Of a stretch of DNA of 58,289 bases, positions 34,301 to 44,300 are shown piece by piece. The position numbers and the translations under genes were made by a program. Position 1 is the stretch's first letter, and each line of letters opens with the position of its first letter. The stretch is from assembly GCA_900321965.1 (NCBI GenBank), contig ONYA01000018.1, forward strand, positions 1 to 58,289, written 5' to 3'. The notes under the pieces are model-generated. The model saw only the letters and a list, made by a program, of their open reading frames with translations. It was not told the DNA's origin and did no database searches. The DNA is from an uncultured Prevotellaceae bacterium (GTDB taxonomy: Bacteria; Bacteroidota; Bacteroidia; Bacteroidales; Bacteroidaceae).

Positions 34301-36134
34301 CGGTGCGATAGGTTTGGAGCTTAAAGATGCCAACGGCCAGCCTCTAAAGCTTAAAGACCTGAAAGCTATCCGTCAGGAGCTGCAGCTCTACGACGGCAAG
34401 ATAGAGTCAACGTTCCGCGCCGACGGTGAACAGGTCGACGTCACCACTGCCGCCCTTCAGGACAAGGATGCCGTCGTCTACCGCATCAAGACCCCGCTGC
34501 TGCAGGATGGCCGGGCCCGCATCAGCATACGCTTCCCCTACCCGACAGGCAAGCACGCCGACGCTGCCGCCGACTGGACGAAGCCCGAGCGCCACACTTC
34601 ACGCATCATCACGACCAGCGCCAATGCTGCCGTCATTGAGCACCAGCTCGACTCCACCCGCTATTACCTCACCCTGCAATGGGAAGGCGACGCCACCCTG
34701 ACGGAGTGCGACCGCCACTACTTCACCCTCACCACCACCAATGACGTCCTCGCCTTTAAGGCCGAGTACAGTCCGCTGAGCAACGGCACTTCCTCTGCCA
34801 TAGCAACCCTCGTCTTCGACCAGGAACTCAAGGCAATCATCAAGTCATGGAACCGCTGGTGGCAACAAGGAGCCATCGTCGACTTCAGCCAATGTACCGA
34901 CCCGCGTGCCCGCGAGCTGGAGCGCCGCGTTGTACTCTCGCAGTACCTGACACAGGTGAACTGTGCCAACAGTCAGCCCCCCCAGGAGACAGGACTGACT
35001 TACAACTCATGGTTCGGTCGCCCGCATCTTGAGATGACATGGTGGCACATGGTTGACTTTGCCCTTTGGAACCGTCCCGAAGTTGTTGCACAGGTGCTCG
35101 ACTGGTATAACAAGGTTGCCTATCCCGAAGCTAAAAAGATTGCCCGGCGTCAGGGTTTCAAAGGCATCCGCTGGATGAAGATGACCGACCCCTGGGCCGG
35201 CGAAGCCCCGTCGAACACGGGTTCGTTCCTCATCTGGCAACAGCCACATTATATCTATATGGCCGAAGAGCTCTACAGAGCCACTCCTACAGCAGAGACC
35301 ATTAAGAAATATGGCCAGCAGGTGGAGGAGACCGCTGAGTTCATGGCAGACTTTGTCAGCTACGACAGCAAGACAAAGCGCTACTTCCTACAGGGAGCAA
35401 CCGCTATGCAGGAGTCTATGTCAAAGGACTTCTCATTCAACCATCCTTTTGAACTGGCTTACTGGCAATACGGCCTCAGCGTGGCAAACACATGGCGCGA
35501 ACGCCAAGGACTGAGCCGCAATGCTAAATGGGACGACATCTGCAGCAGGATGTCATCACTGCCCAAGACCAAGGAAGGCATCTACAACGCTGGTCTGCCC
35601 AAAGGCAAGACCACTGGTCTGAAATCCTTCGACCCCTTCGATGCCGTAGCGTCAGGAGCCGCCCCTGCCGTTTCTACTGAGACCTTCGAGGAGAAATGCC
35701 GCAACGACCACCCCGCCGTCCTCGGTCCCTTCGGTATGCTCCCCCATGGTTCGATGCTCCCCTATAGTTCGCTGTGCAGCGACGATGCCACTGCCCTCAA
35801 CACCCTCAACTGGGTGATGCAGAACTGGAACTGGCAGACCACCTGGGGCTGGGATTACGGCATGACGGCTATGGCCGCCGCCCGCCTCGGCCAGCCGGAG
35901 ACCGCCCTGAAAGCCCTGCTCATCGACACCCAGAAGAACACCTATCTCAAGAACGGCCACAACTTCCAGACAACAGACCGTCTGCGTCTCTACCTCCCCG
36001 GCAACGGCGCCCTGCTGACGGCCATCGCCATGATGTGCGCCGGTTGGGACGGCTGCACCACCCCGAATAATCCCGGTTTCCCCCAAGACGGCACATGGAA
36101 CGTGCGCTGGGAAGGCCTACAACGAATGCAATAA
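31305..36134 (+). CDS. Three-domain pectinase: GH28 + GH105 + (alpha/alpha)6-type C-terminal domain
   Basis: 1609 residues with a signal peptide (about 1-20). Residues about 45-475 are a GH28 polygalacturonase-type beta-helix, with GDGCD (D271), GDD at 288-290, GHGG at 322-325 and RIKT at 356-359. Residues about 500-875 are a GH105 unsaturated galacturonyl hydrolase, with HCWGRAQGW near 685-693 and GTWYQVMD...NYLES near 735-753. Residues about 893-1609 look like a beta-sandwich plus (alpha/alpha)6 glycosidase of a family I cannot name (ADPLASLTVGNGHF, MSDWGWH). The frame is continuous, with no internal signal peptide. One enzyme could cut and trim pectin. First gene of a three-gene operon; lacks the C-terminal tail of its neighbours. 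Confidence 0.88.
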   Translation: MRKLLQLMLLCLLFPLMAHANHWDEAKYKQIEQSIKTPKLNDKVYLITKFGAKIDGTPAENQKAIQKAIDKASKKGGGRVIVPAGCTFQTGAIELKSGINLEIQENAVLQFAFEPELYPIVETSWEGLECFNLSPCVYAFKATDIAVTGKGTIDGSGSNETWWPWCGAPKFGWKEGVISQKIEARPRLLKSGEDGIPMYDEQGQRSPERVFGPKDGLRPQLVSFNKCERILIEDVTLLRSPFWVIHPLHSTNITVRRVKMINDGPNGDGCDPECCDRVLIEDCFFNTGDDCIAIKSGRNRDGRERNMPSKNIIIRNCTMHNGHGGVVVGSEISGGCQNVYAHDCVMDSPSLDRVLRIKTNSCRGGIIENINMRNIKVGQCAEAVVKINLDYEHNEICCRGYNPIVRNINVENVTCNKSNYGTLIVALDTVCNVYDVNIRNCQFNGVAKGNKITGQTRDIRYDNYYCNGSLCLTELPYKHYSEWMTYSEMKRTPKSYMLDFSTKPKWSYVMGIELEGMLDTYLKYGGEDIRRYCQEYTDTMINAKGDIRGYDILDYNLDNIRTGHFVTRMYQKWPEKKNLLAMQTMMKQLQNQPRTIADKVFWHKAIYAYQVWLDGIFMGLPYRCLTAPITVKTAKEQKAIYDDAVNQLKITYDRTLDPKTGLNRHAYDETRKTFWADKETGLSQHCWGRAQGWYTMALIEVLDALPESYSRRSEVIDLLRKDFDAILKWQDKKSGTWYQVMDSPDRKDNYLESTCSAMFTYALLKAYRKGYVGTKYRDAGIRAYKGMINNFIKVNPDKTISLTNCCSVAGLGPAATPEVEAALKKINPKGSVKENRRRDGGYDYYLSEQIRDNDAKGLGPFIWASLEMEMLGYNTENTTADINRQAVVTRNNPVITKADPLASLTVGNGHFATTVDVTGLQSFPFDYEAGVPLTAMSDWGWHKFENTGALTPSDSEKSFDLGHGHQEVYAVEYKASKGDAARNVAATEYFRVNPHRLNLGAIGLELKDANGQPLKLKDLKAIRQELQLYDGKIESTFRADGEQVDVTTAALQDKDAVVYRIKTPLLQDGRARISIRFPYPTGKHADAAADWTKPERHTSRIITTSANAAVIEHQLDSTRYYLTLQWEGDATLTECDRHYFTLTTTNDVLAFKAEYSPLSNGTSSAIATLVFDQELKAIIKSWNRWWQQGAIVDFSQCTDPRARELERRVVLSQYLTQVNCANSQPPQETGLTYNSWFGRPHLEMTWWHMVDFALWNRPEVVAQVLDWYNKVAYPEAKKIARRQGFKGIRWMKMTDPWAGEAPSNTGSFLIWQQPHYIYMAEELYRATPTAETIKKYGQQVEETAEFMADFVSYDSKTKRYFLQGATAMQESMSKDFSFNHPFELAYWQYGLSVANTWRERQGLSRNAKWDDICSRMSSLPKTKEGIYNAGLPKGKTTGLKSFDPFDAVASGAAPAVSTETFEEKCRNDHPAVLGPFGMLPHGSMLPYSSLCSDDATALNTLNWVMQNWNWQTTWGWDYGMTAMAAARLGQPETALKALLIDTQKNTYLKNGHNFQTTDRLRLYLPGNGALLTAIAMMCAGWDGCTTPNNPGFPQDGTWNVRWEGLQRMQ

Positions 36135-36154
36135 TCAAAACAAACTATTCTACA

Positions 36155-37909
36155 ATGAAAAAACTACTCTCAACTTTATGTTTTATAGTTACCACTGTCT
36201 CAGTGATGGCTCAAGCCCCGGCCTTCCCCGGCGCTGAGGGGCACGGCCGCTATGTTACCGGTGGACGCGGCGGTGAAGTAAGACATGTCACCACCCTTGA
36301 CGATGACGGAAAGACTTCAACGAAAGGCACCCTTCGCTGGGCCGTTAACGGTAGTGCCAAGAAAATCGTCGTATTCGATGTCGGTGGTATCATTGCGCTG
36401 ACCAAGGACCTGGATATAGGACAGAACACTACCATCCTCGGACAAACAGCCCCAGCACCAGGAATAACTATCCGATATTACACCGTGAGACCCAAAGCAA
36501 ACAACATCATTCGCTTCATCCGTTTCCGCCGAGGCGAGGAGGTTAATGTCAACGACGGTGCTGATGCCACCTGGCAGCGCGAGACCGACGGTATTGTGCT
36601 CGACCACTGTTCGTTCTCGTGGAGTATTGACGAGTTGGCATCATTCTACGACAACACCCATTTCACCATGCAGTGGTGCACGATGGGCGAAGCATTGGCC
36701 AACCCAGGACACTCTAAGGGAGAACACAGCTACGGTGGCATCTGGGGCGGCAAGGGAGCATCGTTCCACCACAACTTCCTTTGCCACATGCAGAACCGCG
36801 TACCGCGTTTCTGCGGAGCACGTTACGACTGGGGCGGCTACGACAAAACAAAATACAACAGTTCTATTGAAGCCGAGATTGTGGATTTCCGCAACTGCGT
36901 CATGTACAACTGGGGCAACGGCAACGGCTGCTATGGTGGTACCGGCGGTGGCAACATCAACATCGTGAACAACTATTATAAGGCAGGCCCTGGCACAGTT
37001 AACAAGACACGCGTCACCCAAATCTCTGTCGCCACGTCTGATAACGCCTCCGGCTCTCCTTTTATGGGCTACTGCGCCCGCTATTACATCAACGGCAACT
37101 ACGTCACCGCCGCCAGCAATCCTGCTAACTACGATTGGTCGGGCGTCATTTATGATAACGGCACCTATACCATCAATGGAGAGCGTTACTGTGCCGATGC
37201 CAATCATCTGTATGGTTCCTCTGCAACATACGTAAAGAATTCTAATGGTGTCGACTGTGTGAGAATCAAGCTTGACAGTCCTGTTGAAACAGGAGAAGTG
37301 ACAACACACACTGCCCAAAAGGCTTATGAGAAAGTGCTGGCTTATGGTGGCTCTTCACTCCATCGCGATGCTGTCGATGCCCGCTATATGAACGAAGCCA
37401 AGAACGGTACAACCACCTATATTGGCACTGCCACAAAGACCGGCGATGGCAAGTCTATCACCCACCGGAAGGGTATTATTGACTTTGTCAGAGACCAAGG
37501 TTCCTACGAACTGGAATCCACATCGCGTGCCGCAGGCTTCGACGCTGACAATGACGGCATTGCCGACGCCTGGGAGCAGGCCAACGGTGGCAACCTAACA
37601 GCTAACGGCTACGACCTTGACCCTAAGAAATACTACACTAACATCGAGGTCTATGCCAACTCCCTGGTACAGGACATCATGCTTGCTGGCAATGCCGATG
37701 CTGACGATGCCGTCAACGAGTACTACCCAGCATACATCAAAGAAAACGGCACTCCCGTGGCAGCTATTGACCCCACCACAGCCATCAGTAACCTGCTGAT
37801 GGAAAAGCCCAGTTCCAATGTTCTCTACAACCTCAGAGGCCAGCGCGTCGACAGCAACTACCGCGGTGTGGTTATCAAGGACGGAAAGAAATATTTCCAA
37901 AATCATTAA
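36155..37909 (+). CDS. Pectate lyase, polysaccharide lyase family 1 type (first copy)
   Basis: 584 residues from the ATG at 36155, which starts a signal peptide (MKKLLSTLCFIVTTVSVMAQ); the frame upstream overlaps the previous gene. PL1 motifs: PGAEGHGRYVTGGRGG at 25-40, the Ca-binding/core strand VLDHCSFSWSIDE at 148-160, and the catalytic R-x-P-R pattern at 215-218. It cleaves polygalacturonate by beta-elimination, giving the unsaturated ends that GH105 removes. The C-terminal roughly 35 residues (NLRGQRVDSNYRGVVIKDGKK) form the tail shared with three other secreted proteins here. It starts 20 bp after the fusion gene and ends 23 bp before the CE8 gene. Confidence 0.9.
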   Translation: MKKLLSTLCFIVTTVSVMAQAPAFPGAEGHGRYVTGGRGGEVRHVTTLDDDGKTSTKGTLRWAVNGSAKKIVVFDVGGIIALTKDLDIGQNTTILGQTAPAPGITIRYYTVRPKANNIIRFIRFRRGEEVNVNDGADATWQRETDGIVLDHCSFSWSIDELASFYDNTHFTMQWCTMGEALANPGHSKGEHSYGGIWGGKGASFHHNFLCHMQNRVPRFCGARYDWGGYDKTKYNSSIEAEIVDFRNCVMYNWGNGNGCYGGTGGGNINIVNNYYKAGPGTVNKTRVTQISVATSDNASGSPFMGYCARYYINGNYVTAASNPANYDWSGVIYDNGTYTINGERYCADANHLYGSSATYVKNSNGVDCVRIKLDSPVETGEVTTHTAQKAYEKVLAYGGSSLHRDAVDARYMNEAKNGTTTYIGTATKTGDGKSITHRKGIIDFVRDQGSYELESTSRAAGFDADNDGIADAWEQANGGNLTANGYDLDPKKYYTNIEVYANSLVQDIMLAGNADADDAVNEYYPAYIKENGTPVAAIDPTTAISNLLMEKPSSNVLYNLRGQRVDSNYRGVVIKDGKKYFQNH

Positions 37910-37932
37910 TAATTAACTAAAACTCATTAAAT

Positions 37933-40900
37933 ATGAAAAGAACACTACTAAGATTTGGCACGCTGTGCTTGCTGGCGATGTTCTGCGGAACACTGTTAGC
38001 CGAACCAGCCGCTTTCCAAGACTTCGAGATCACCAACGAGCAGTTGAGTGGTGAATTCGACGCTTCATCCCTACCTGCCGGTGTTACCTTCTCAGGAACA
38101 AAGAGAGGTGACAATCATGGCTACGGCAACGTGACTCTGACAATTCCCGTCACTGGTAAGGTGACATTCACCATCGGCGGTTGCCAGTATGCCAACCCTG
38201 CTACCTGCAAGATTACCAACGCTGCTGGTGAATTATTGGCAGAACCCACCCTGAAGACCACCAATTGTTATCATCAGACAGGAGAGCCGATAGAAACAAG
38301 AACGGTCACCTATGTCTATAAAGGTGAACCGACCACACTGACCTTCTCTAACATTGCCTACCTCCCCTACTTCAAGGCTGAAGGTGAGAAAGAAAAGGAG
38401 AAGATAACCCTTGACAACCAGGCAGCGACGGCGACGTTCGCCTTTAGCGAGGGTACCGAGGGTCAGAAGGCCACGTTCTCGAACGACGACTACTTCCTGT
38501 CGAGTAAGGTGAGCCATGGCAATGGTGTTATCTTAGAAGGCAAGGATAATAAGAATCTCAGCCAGACCTGGTTCAATGTTGCTGCTAAGGACGGTAGTGC
38601 CAACGAAGGCAATGCCATCCAGTTCATCATCTCACCGAAACCCGGTTTTGTTTTTACTCCCACAAAGGTTAGCTTCAAGAGTACACGTTTTGGCACTAAC
38701 GGTGGTAAGCTCGATATTGCTTGGAAGAATCCTGACGGAACAGCCGTTACACTGGCAAGCGGTGTTCAGCCCAACCGTGATAACGAGACATCTAACGTGA
38801 GTGAATTCGCTTACAACGTAACTGGTGCAAATGTCGCTGAAGGCACTTGTGGTATGGTCGTCAATCTTTACAGCTTGGATCCCGGCAAGCACGTGGGTCT
38901 TGCCGACATCATCATCGAAGGTACACTCACTGGTACCGAGAAGGATGTTCCCGTCCTCGCTTCGTTCAAGCTCAACGGCAACGCATTTGATGCTGAAGAC
39001 GTATTCGGCGATGCTTACGAGGCAACCCTCGAATTGCCGAAGGCTCAGCAGATGGTTAGCGCAACCAATCCTTTGACTGACGTAACTGCAAAGACCGGCG
39101 AAATTGGCACCATCACTTACGAAGAGAAGGAGAAAGCCTGCACCGTCACCATACCGATGACTGCCGGCGAGACCACCATGAACTATGTGCTGAACGTGGT
39201 CTTCAAGCCCGACTTCACGCTGAGCTATATCGACGTCGACGGTAACACCGTGCTGGGCACGCAGACCGTAGAGAAGGACGCCGCCATCGGCCAGTTTGGC
39301 TACGACATTGCTACTGTTGCTGCCACGAAGGACGGCTACAAGGCTCGTGGCTGGTTCAAGAAGGGCGTGCTGGGCGAGAAGTTCACCACCGAGGACGTCA
39401 TCACTGCCAACACCAAGCTCTACGCTATCCAGACCGAGATTGAGGTTGCCAGCACCCACAAGAAGTACAACTTCGACCTGGCCGACAAGAACTTCTATGC
39501 TGAAGACCACGAGGCATTCGTCCCCGCAGGCGAAGGTTTCTACTGGCACGACAAGCAGCATGGCTGGGCCTTCAAGAATGGTAACACCGTCGATCTGCTC
39601 GTTGGCCCGAAGGCCACTATCACCGTCATCCTCTGCCAGTATGGTTCTGGTACCGGCATTGCCGTGAAGAAGGGCGGCGAGATGCTGGCAACCCTCGACG
39701 GCGTTGCTGCTGGCGATGGCGGCACGGCTGTCTACAACTACGAAGGCGAGGCAGGCACGCTGACCCTCGAGATGCAGTGTGAGGGTGAGATGTACATCCA
39801 CGGCATTAAGATTGTCAATACTGCCGAGGTGAACTTCGAGAGCCAGGACAACTGGTACTTCGTGAAGGCTGGCGACGCTGGCAGTCTGCTTGACGTTATC
39901 GACGTCGTCAACGGCATCAACGCCAATAAGGAAGCAGCCCGTTCGTTCATCTTCCTGCCCGACGGCACCTACGACCTTGACGCTACGGTGAAGACCACCA
40001 TCACAGGTCACAACATCTCTATCATCGGACAGTCAATGGACAAGACCATCATCGTCACCAAGCCCGATAAGAGCATCGAGGGCCTGGGCAGCGCCGACAT
40101 GTTCAACAATAGCGGTTCTAACCTCTACATGCAGGATCTGACGCTGAAGAACGCTCTCGACTACTACCAGGCTGGTTCAGCCGGACGTGCCGCCGTACTG
40201 CAGGATGCCGGTACCCGCACCATCGGTAAGAACGTGCGCATGCTCTCCTATCAGGACACCTACTACAGCTCCAACAGCAGCCAGCAGGCTTATTGGGAGA
40301 ACTGTGACATCCACGGAACGGTGGACTTCATCTGTGGCGGTGGCGACATCCGCTTCCAGAACACCACCATCTCGCTGGAGCCTCGCAAAACCGACGGCAC
40401 TGGTGGCCGCACCATCACCGCTCCTACTTCAACCACTCAGTTCGGCTATGTCTTCGACGGCTGTACGGTGGTTGACCTCGCCAATGGCAAGGGCGACTGG
40501 AACTTCGGCCGCACCTGGCAGAACGAACCCATCTGCGTCTACCTGAACACCACGCTTGAGGCTAACGCCGCCAAGACACTGGTCAGCTCACGCTGGACCC
40601 AGAAGGGTATGAACAACAAAGACCCGAAACTCTTCGGCGAATATGGTACGAAGGACGCCAACGGCACCGACATCACACCTGCCTCTAACAAGATAACCTC
40701 TTTTGGCGGCACCTTCGAGACCATCCTCACTGCCGACAAGGCTGCTGAGTTTGCTTACGACAAGATGTTCACCGACTGGGATCCCAAGTCGCTTGCTACC
40801 CAGGTTGCTGCTCCAAGTGCCAACTACGAGAACGGCGCTGTCACATTTGCCATTGCGAATAATGGTATGATAGGAGCCGCCATCTTCAAGAACGGCGAAT

Positions 40901-41151
40901 TTGCCGGTCTCAGCACCAATGGCACCTTCAACATCACAGTTAATCCCGAAAGCGACGCACTCACCATCCGCGGTATCAACCAGATGGGTGGCTTCGGCCC
41001 AGCAGCTCCCGTCGCTGGCACCGTCAACGGCATCAGCACTGCTAAAGCCGATTCCGACGCCAAGACCATCTACACCCTGCAGGGCGTTCGCGTCAACAAC
41101 GCTCAGAAGGGCGTTTATATCATCAATGGTAAGAAGGTCGTGATTAAGTAA
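37933..41151 (+). CDS. Multidomain pectinesterase (CE8)
   Basis: 1072 residues with a signal peptide (about 1-23). The CE8 catalytic domain spans about 638-945: QDT at 774-776 (D775), VDF at 797-799 (D798, nucleophile) and GRTW at 859-862 are all intact. It demethylates pectin so that PL1 and GH28 can act. Upstream lie two related beta-rich domains (about 25-145 and 510-630, sharing a CQY core and a GEML/GELLA strand) and a Listeria-Bacteroides-type repeat (about 430-500); these may bind carbohydrate. The C-terminus (TLQGVRVNNAQKGVYIINGKK) is the shared tail. Third gene of the operon, followed by a strong terminator. Confidence 0.9.
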   Translation: MKRTLLRFGTLCLLAMFCGTLLAEPAAFQDFEITNEQLSGEFDASSLPAGVTFSGTKRGDNHGYGNVTLTIPVTGKVTFTIGGCQYANPATCKITNAAGELLAEPTLKTTNCYHQTGEPIETRTVTYVYKGEPTTLTFSNIAYLPYFKAEGEKEKEKITLDNQAATATFAFSEGTEGQKATFSNDDYFLSSKVSHGNGVILEGKDNKNLSQTWFNVAAKDGSANEGNAIQFIISPKPGFVFTPTKVSFKSTRFGTNGGKLDIAWKNPDGTAVTLASGVQPNRDNETSNVSEFAYNVTGANVAEGTCGMVVNLYSLDPGKHVGLADIIIEGTLTGTEKDVPVLASFKLNGNAFDAEDVFGDAYEATLELPKAQQMVSATNPLTDVTAKTGEIGTITYEEKEKACTVTIPMTAGETTMNYVLNVVFKPDFTLSYIDVDGNTVLGTQTVEKDAAIGQFGYDIATVAATKDGYKARGWFKKGVLGEKFTTEDVITANTKLYAIQTEIEVASTHKKYNFDLADKNFYAEDHEAFVPAGEGFYWHDKQHGWAFKNGNTVDLLVGPKATITVILCQYGSGTGIAVKKGGEMLATLDGVAAGDGGTAVYNYEGEAGTLTLEMQCEGEMYIHGIKIVNTAEVNFESQDNWYFVKAGDAGSLLDVIDVVNGINANKEAARSFIFLPDGTYDLDATVKTTITGHNISIIGQSMDKTIIVTKPDKSIEGLGSADMFNNSGSNLYMQDLTLKNALDYYQAGSAGRAAVLQDAGTRTIGKNVRMLSYQDTYYSSNSSQQAYWENCDIHGTVDFICGGGDIRFQNTTISLEPRKTDGTGGRTITAPTSTTQFGYVFDGCTVVDLANGKGDWNFGRTWQNEPICVYLNTTLEANAAKTLVSSRWTQKGMNNKDPKLFGEYGTKDANGTDITPASNKITSFGGTFETILTADKAAEFAYDKMFTDWDPKSLATQVAAPSANYENGAVTFAIANNGMIGAAIFKNGEFAGLSTNGTFNITVNPESDALTIRGINQMGGFGPAAPVAGTVNGISTAKADSDAKTIYTLQGVRVNNAQKGVYIINGKKVVIK

Positions 41152-41183
41152 CCCGGTAATACGGATACGAACAAAGGAAACGA

Positions 41184-41213
41184 GCGAGACCTGCGATGGC
41201 AGGTCTCGCTTTT
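41184..41213 (+). terminator. Terminator of the pectinase operon
   Basis: A perfect 11-bp GC-rich stem (GCGAGACCTGC / GCAGGTCTCGC, loop GATG) followed by TTTTAATTT, 32 nt after the CE8 stop. Confidence 0.9.
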
Positions 41214-41217
41214 AATT

Positions 41218-41231
41218 TGTAAACGTTTACG
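41218..41231. promoter_or_regulatory. LacI-type palindrome upstream of the first susC
   Basis: TGTAAACGTTTACG contains the perfect 12-bp palindrome GTAAACGTTTAC. This shape is typical of LacI/GalR-family operators. It lies just after the pectinase terminator and about 85 bp before the susC -7 box. It could be coincidental; no LacI-type gene is in the window. Confidence 0.35.
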
Positions 41232-41316
41232 TTAAGAAAAACCTTATTTTTACGGATAATTCGCCAAAATTCACTAATTTTGTCGCAAATTTTAGTGGTA
41301 TTAAAAAAATAATATG

Positions 41317-41324
41317 TATTTTTG
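41317..41324 (+). promoter_or_regulatory. -7 element of the first susC operon
   Basis: TATTTTTG matches TAnnTTTG, 71 nt before the susC ATG. No clear -33 element is present, which fits an activated promoter. A second match (TAATTTTG at 41275-41282) is an alternative. Confidence 0.5.
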
Positions 41325-41395
41325 CAAAGAAAATGATGCAAATACGAAAGTAAAAACAAAAAAACAAAATATTATCTAACTAAAACCAATAATGT

Positions 41396-44300
41396 ATGCA
41401 AACCAAATTTAAGACCTTACGGATTGCACTGCTGCTTGCTCTCACGATGATCGTGGGAACCATTCAGGCGCAGACAATCAGTGGACACGTGAAAGACGCC
41501 ACGGGTGAAGATGTCATTGGAGCCTCTGTATTAGAGCAAGGCACCAAGAACGGCACTGTGACAGATTTCAACGGTAACTTCACCTTGAAGCTGACGGGTA
41601 AGAAAGCCATCGTCATCTCCTACATCGGCATGAAGACCCAAACAGTGAACGTGGCCGGCAAGACCAGTGTGGAAGTAACCCTTCAGGACGACGAGACCAC
41701 TCTGCAGGATGTCGTTGTCGTAGGTTACGGCACCGTAAAGAAGACCGACCTGACGGGTTCCGTTAGTTCTGTGAATACAGAGCAGCTGAATGCCAAAGGT
41801 GCTCCCTCTGTATTAGGAAACTTACAGGGAAGCAATCCTGGCGTAAACATCACCCAATCCTCAGGCCGTGCCGGTGGTGATTTCAATATCGAAATTCGTG
41901 GTAAGTCGTCAATCAACTCTGACACGAAACCACTATATGTGGTTGATGGTGTGATGTGTTCCGACATCCAGTGGCTCAACCCGCAGGACATCGAGCGCAT
42001 CGACATATTGAAAGATGCATCTTCTACTGCCATCTATGGTTCTCGCGCCACAGCCGGTGTCGTCATGGTTACGACAAAAGGCGGTCTGAGTATCAAAAAA
42101 GACCAAAAGCCGACCATCAGCTATGATGGTTATTATGGTGTTACGAATACTGCCCGTATGCCAGACTTCATGGATGGCGAGAGCTTCTACAGGTATCGCT
42201 TCATGAAGTTCTTGACAAACGCCGGTGCAAACGGTGCTGCTTTCCCCGCAGCCAATCCCACTTATCAGATTGGCGGTTCCATTCTGGAGCAGTGCCTGCT
42301 GCGTGAGAATGTCGGCGAGGGTGAATTCATGATGAAGAAAATGCTGGCCTCTGGTGCTACCTATGACTGGCCCGACCTCGTCACCCAGAAAGGAAACCAG
42401 CAGAATCACTACCTGTCTGTCAGTGGCGGTAGCGAAAGCGTCAACTACCACTTCGGTGTTGGTTACAACAAAGAAAAAGGTATTTATGTTGGTGATGAAC
42501 AGAGCAAATATAGCTTCAAGGGAAGCGTTGATGCCAGAATTAATAAGGTTATCAGTGCCGGATTCAGCTTCAACGTGGCCAACATCAACCATGACTATGG
42601 AAACGATGATGCCATCAGAGTTGCTTTCCGTATGAACCCCTATATGATTCCATACGACAACGACGGCAATATCAACCATCTGCCCGGCAACTATCAGTCT
42701 CTCGGCACCTGCTCTTCCTATCAGTTCTCTGATCAGGTCAGTGCACTTGACTTGCTGAAGAACACTTCAAAGTCTCGTGAGACATGGCGCGCATTAGGTA
42801 ATTTCTATATCAAATTGGATATCCTGAAGGGCTTAGACTTCAAGACGACATTCTCGCCCAACTATTCTTCTTACCGCCAGGGTGCCTTTACGGGTTACAT
42901 CAATCCCGCAACAGGCAAGACCTATGCTGACGCAGACACGAACTCAGCAACGCTTACCAACCAGCGTGGATTCTCCTGGACCTGGGACAACATCATCAAC
43001 TACAACACGACTATCGCTAAAGATCACAACATCGGTCTGATGGCACTTATGTCAATGGAATCCAGCAATACAGAAACATCTGCATGGACAGCTGATGGTG
43101 TCATGGAAAATACGGACTGGTGGAATATGAAATCAGGAGATTTCAATAAGGAAAGTTCAAGCAACTCATACACAGAGAACAGCATGATCTCCTATGCTCT
43201 GCGTGCCAACTACAATTGGAAGAGCCGCTATCTCCTGACAGCAACCGTACGTTGGGATGGTTCGTCCAAGTTGACCAAGGACGAGCGCTGGGGCTGCTTC
43301 CCCTCTGTTGCTGCTGCCTGGCGCATCACAGAAGAGCCTTTCATGCAGAAAGTCGATTGGCTGAGCAACCTGAAGTTACGCTTGAGCTATGGTGTGACGG
43401 GTAACAACACGGGTATTGGCAACTTCGAGACCCAGCAAACCGTTGCAGGTCCTCTCTATTACTATCTGAACGGAGCTTATCAGAAAGGATTTTATCCTTC
43501 AGGCATTGTAAATACCATCCTGCAGTGGGAGACTTCTCACGAGATTAATGCCGGTTTGGATTTCGGCTTCCTCAAAGGTCGTATTAGCGGTACATTGGAT
43601 GTCTACCAGAAGACATCTAAGGAACTGCTCTTCGACGTCAAGTTGCCGTTGGTATCTGGTGGAGACAATCTGACAACCAACGTAGGTAGTGTTCGCAACC
43701 GTGGTGTGGAAATCAGCTTAACAACCGTCAACATCGAGTCGAAGGACTGGAACTGGCAGACCACATTCAATTTTGCACACAACCAGAATGAGGTACGCGA
43801 AATTAACGGCACAGGTGACCGTCTGCTTAGCGGCAAGCCTACTGGCAACCTCTTCATCGGCTACTCAGCCACTAACGTTTGGGGCTATGAGTGGGGTGGC
43901 ATCGTTTCTGACAGGATGATGACCGTTCCCGACAATGCCATTGCCAAAGCTAAAGGCTTTACTCCCGGTGAGCAGGTTCGTGAGTACGACTACTTCTACC
44001 AGTGTTATAACCTGACAGAAGGTCAGCCTTGGGTAGTCGACCGCGACGGCAACGGCGTAATTGACGCTGAAGACAAGAGCATCTGGAACAGCAATCCCGC
44101 ATGGACAGGCAGTTTCACCTCTAACCTCTCATGGAAGAACATCGATTTCTCGTTCTCGCTCTATACCAAGCAGAACTATAAGGTGTTCTCTGACTTCCTC
44201 AATGGCGACATCTTAGCCATGAACGACCGTGGACGCCAGAAACTTGCTATGGACTGGTACATTCCTGCCGGTACTCTGATTGACTGTGACGGTGTGAACG

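Noticed and set aside
38632-40011. 459-codon antisense frame over the pectinesterase
   Set aside because: The sense frame has intact CE8 motifs and a signal peptide. The antisense translation shows no recognisable features.
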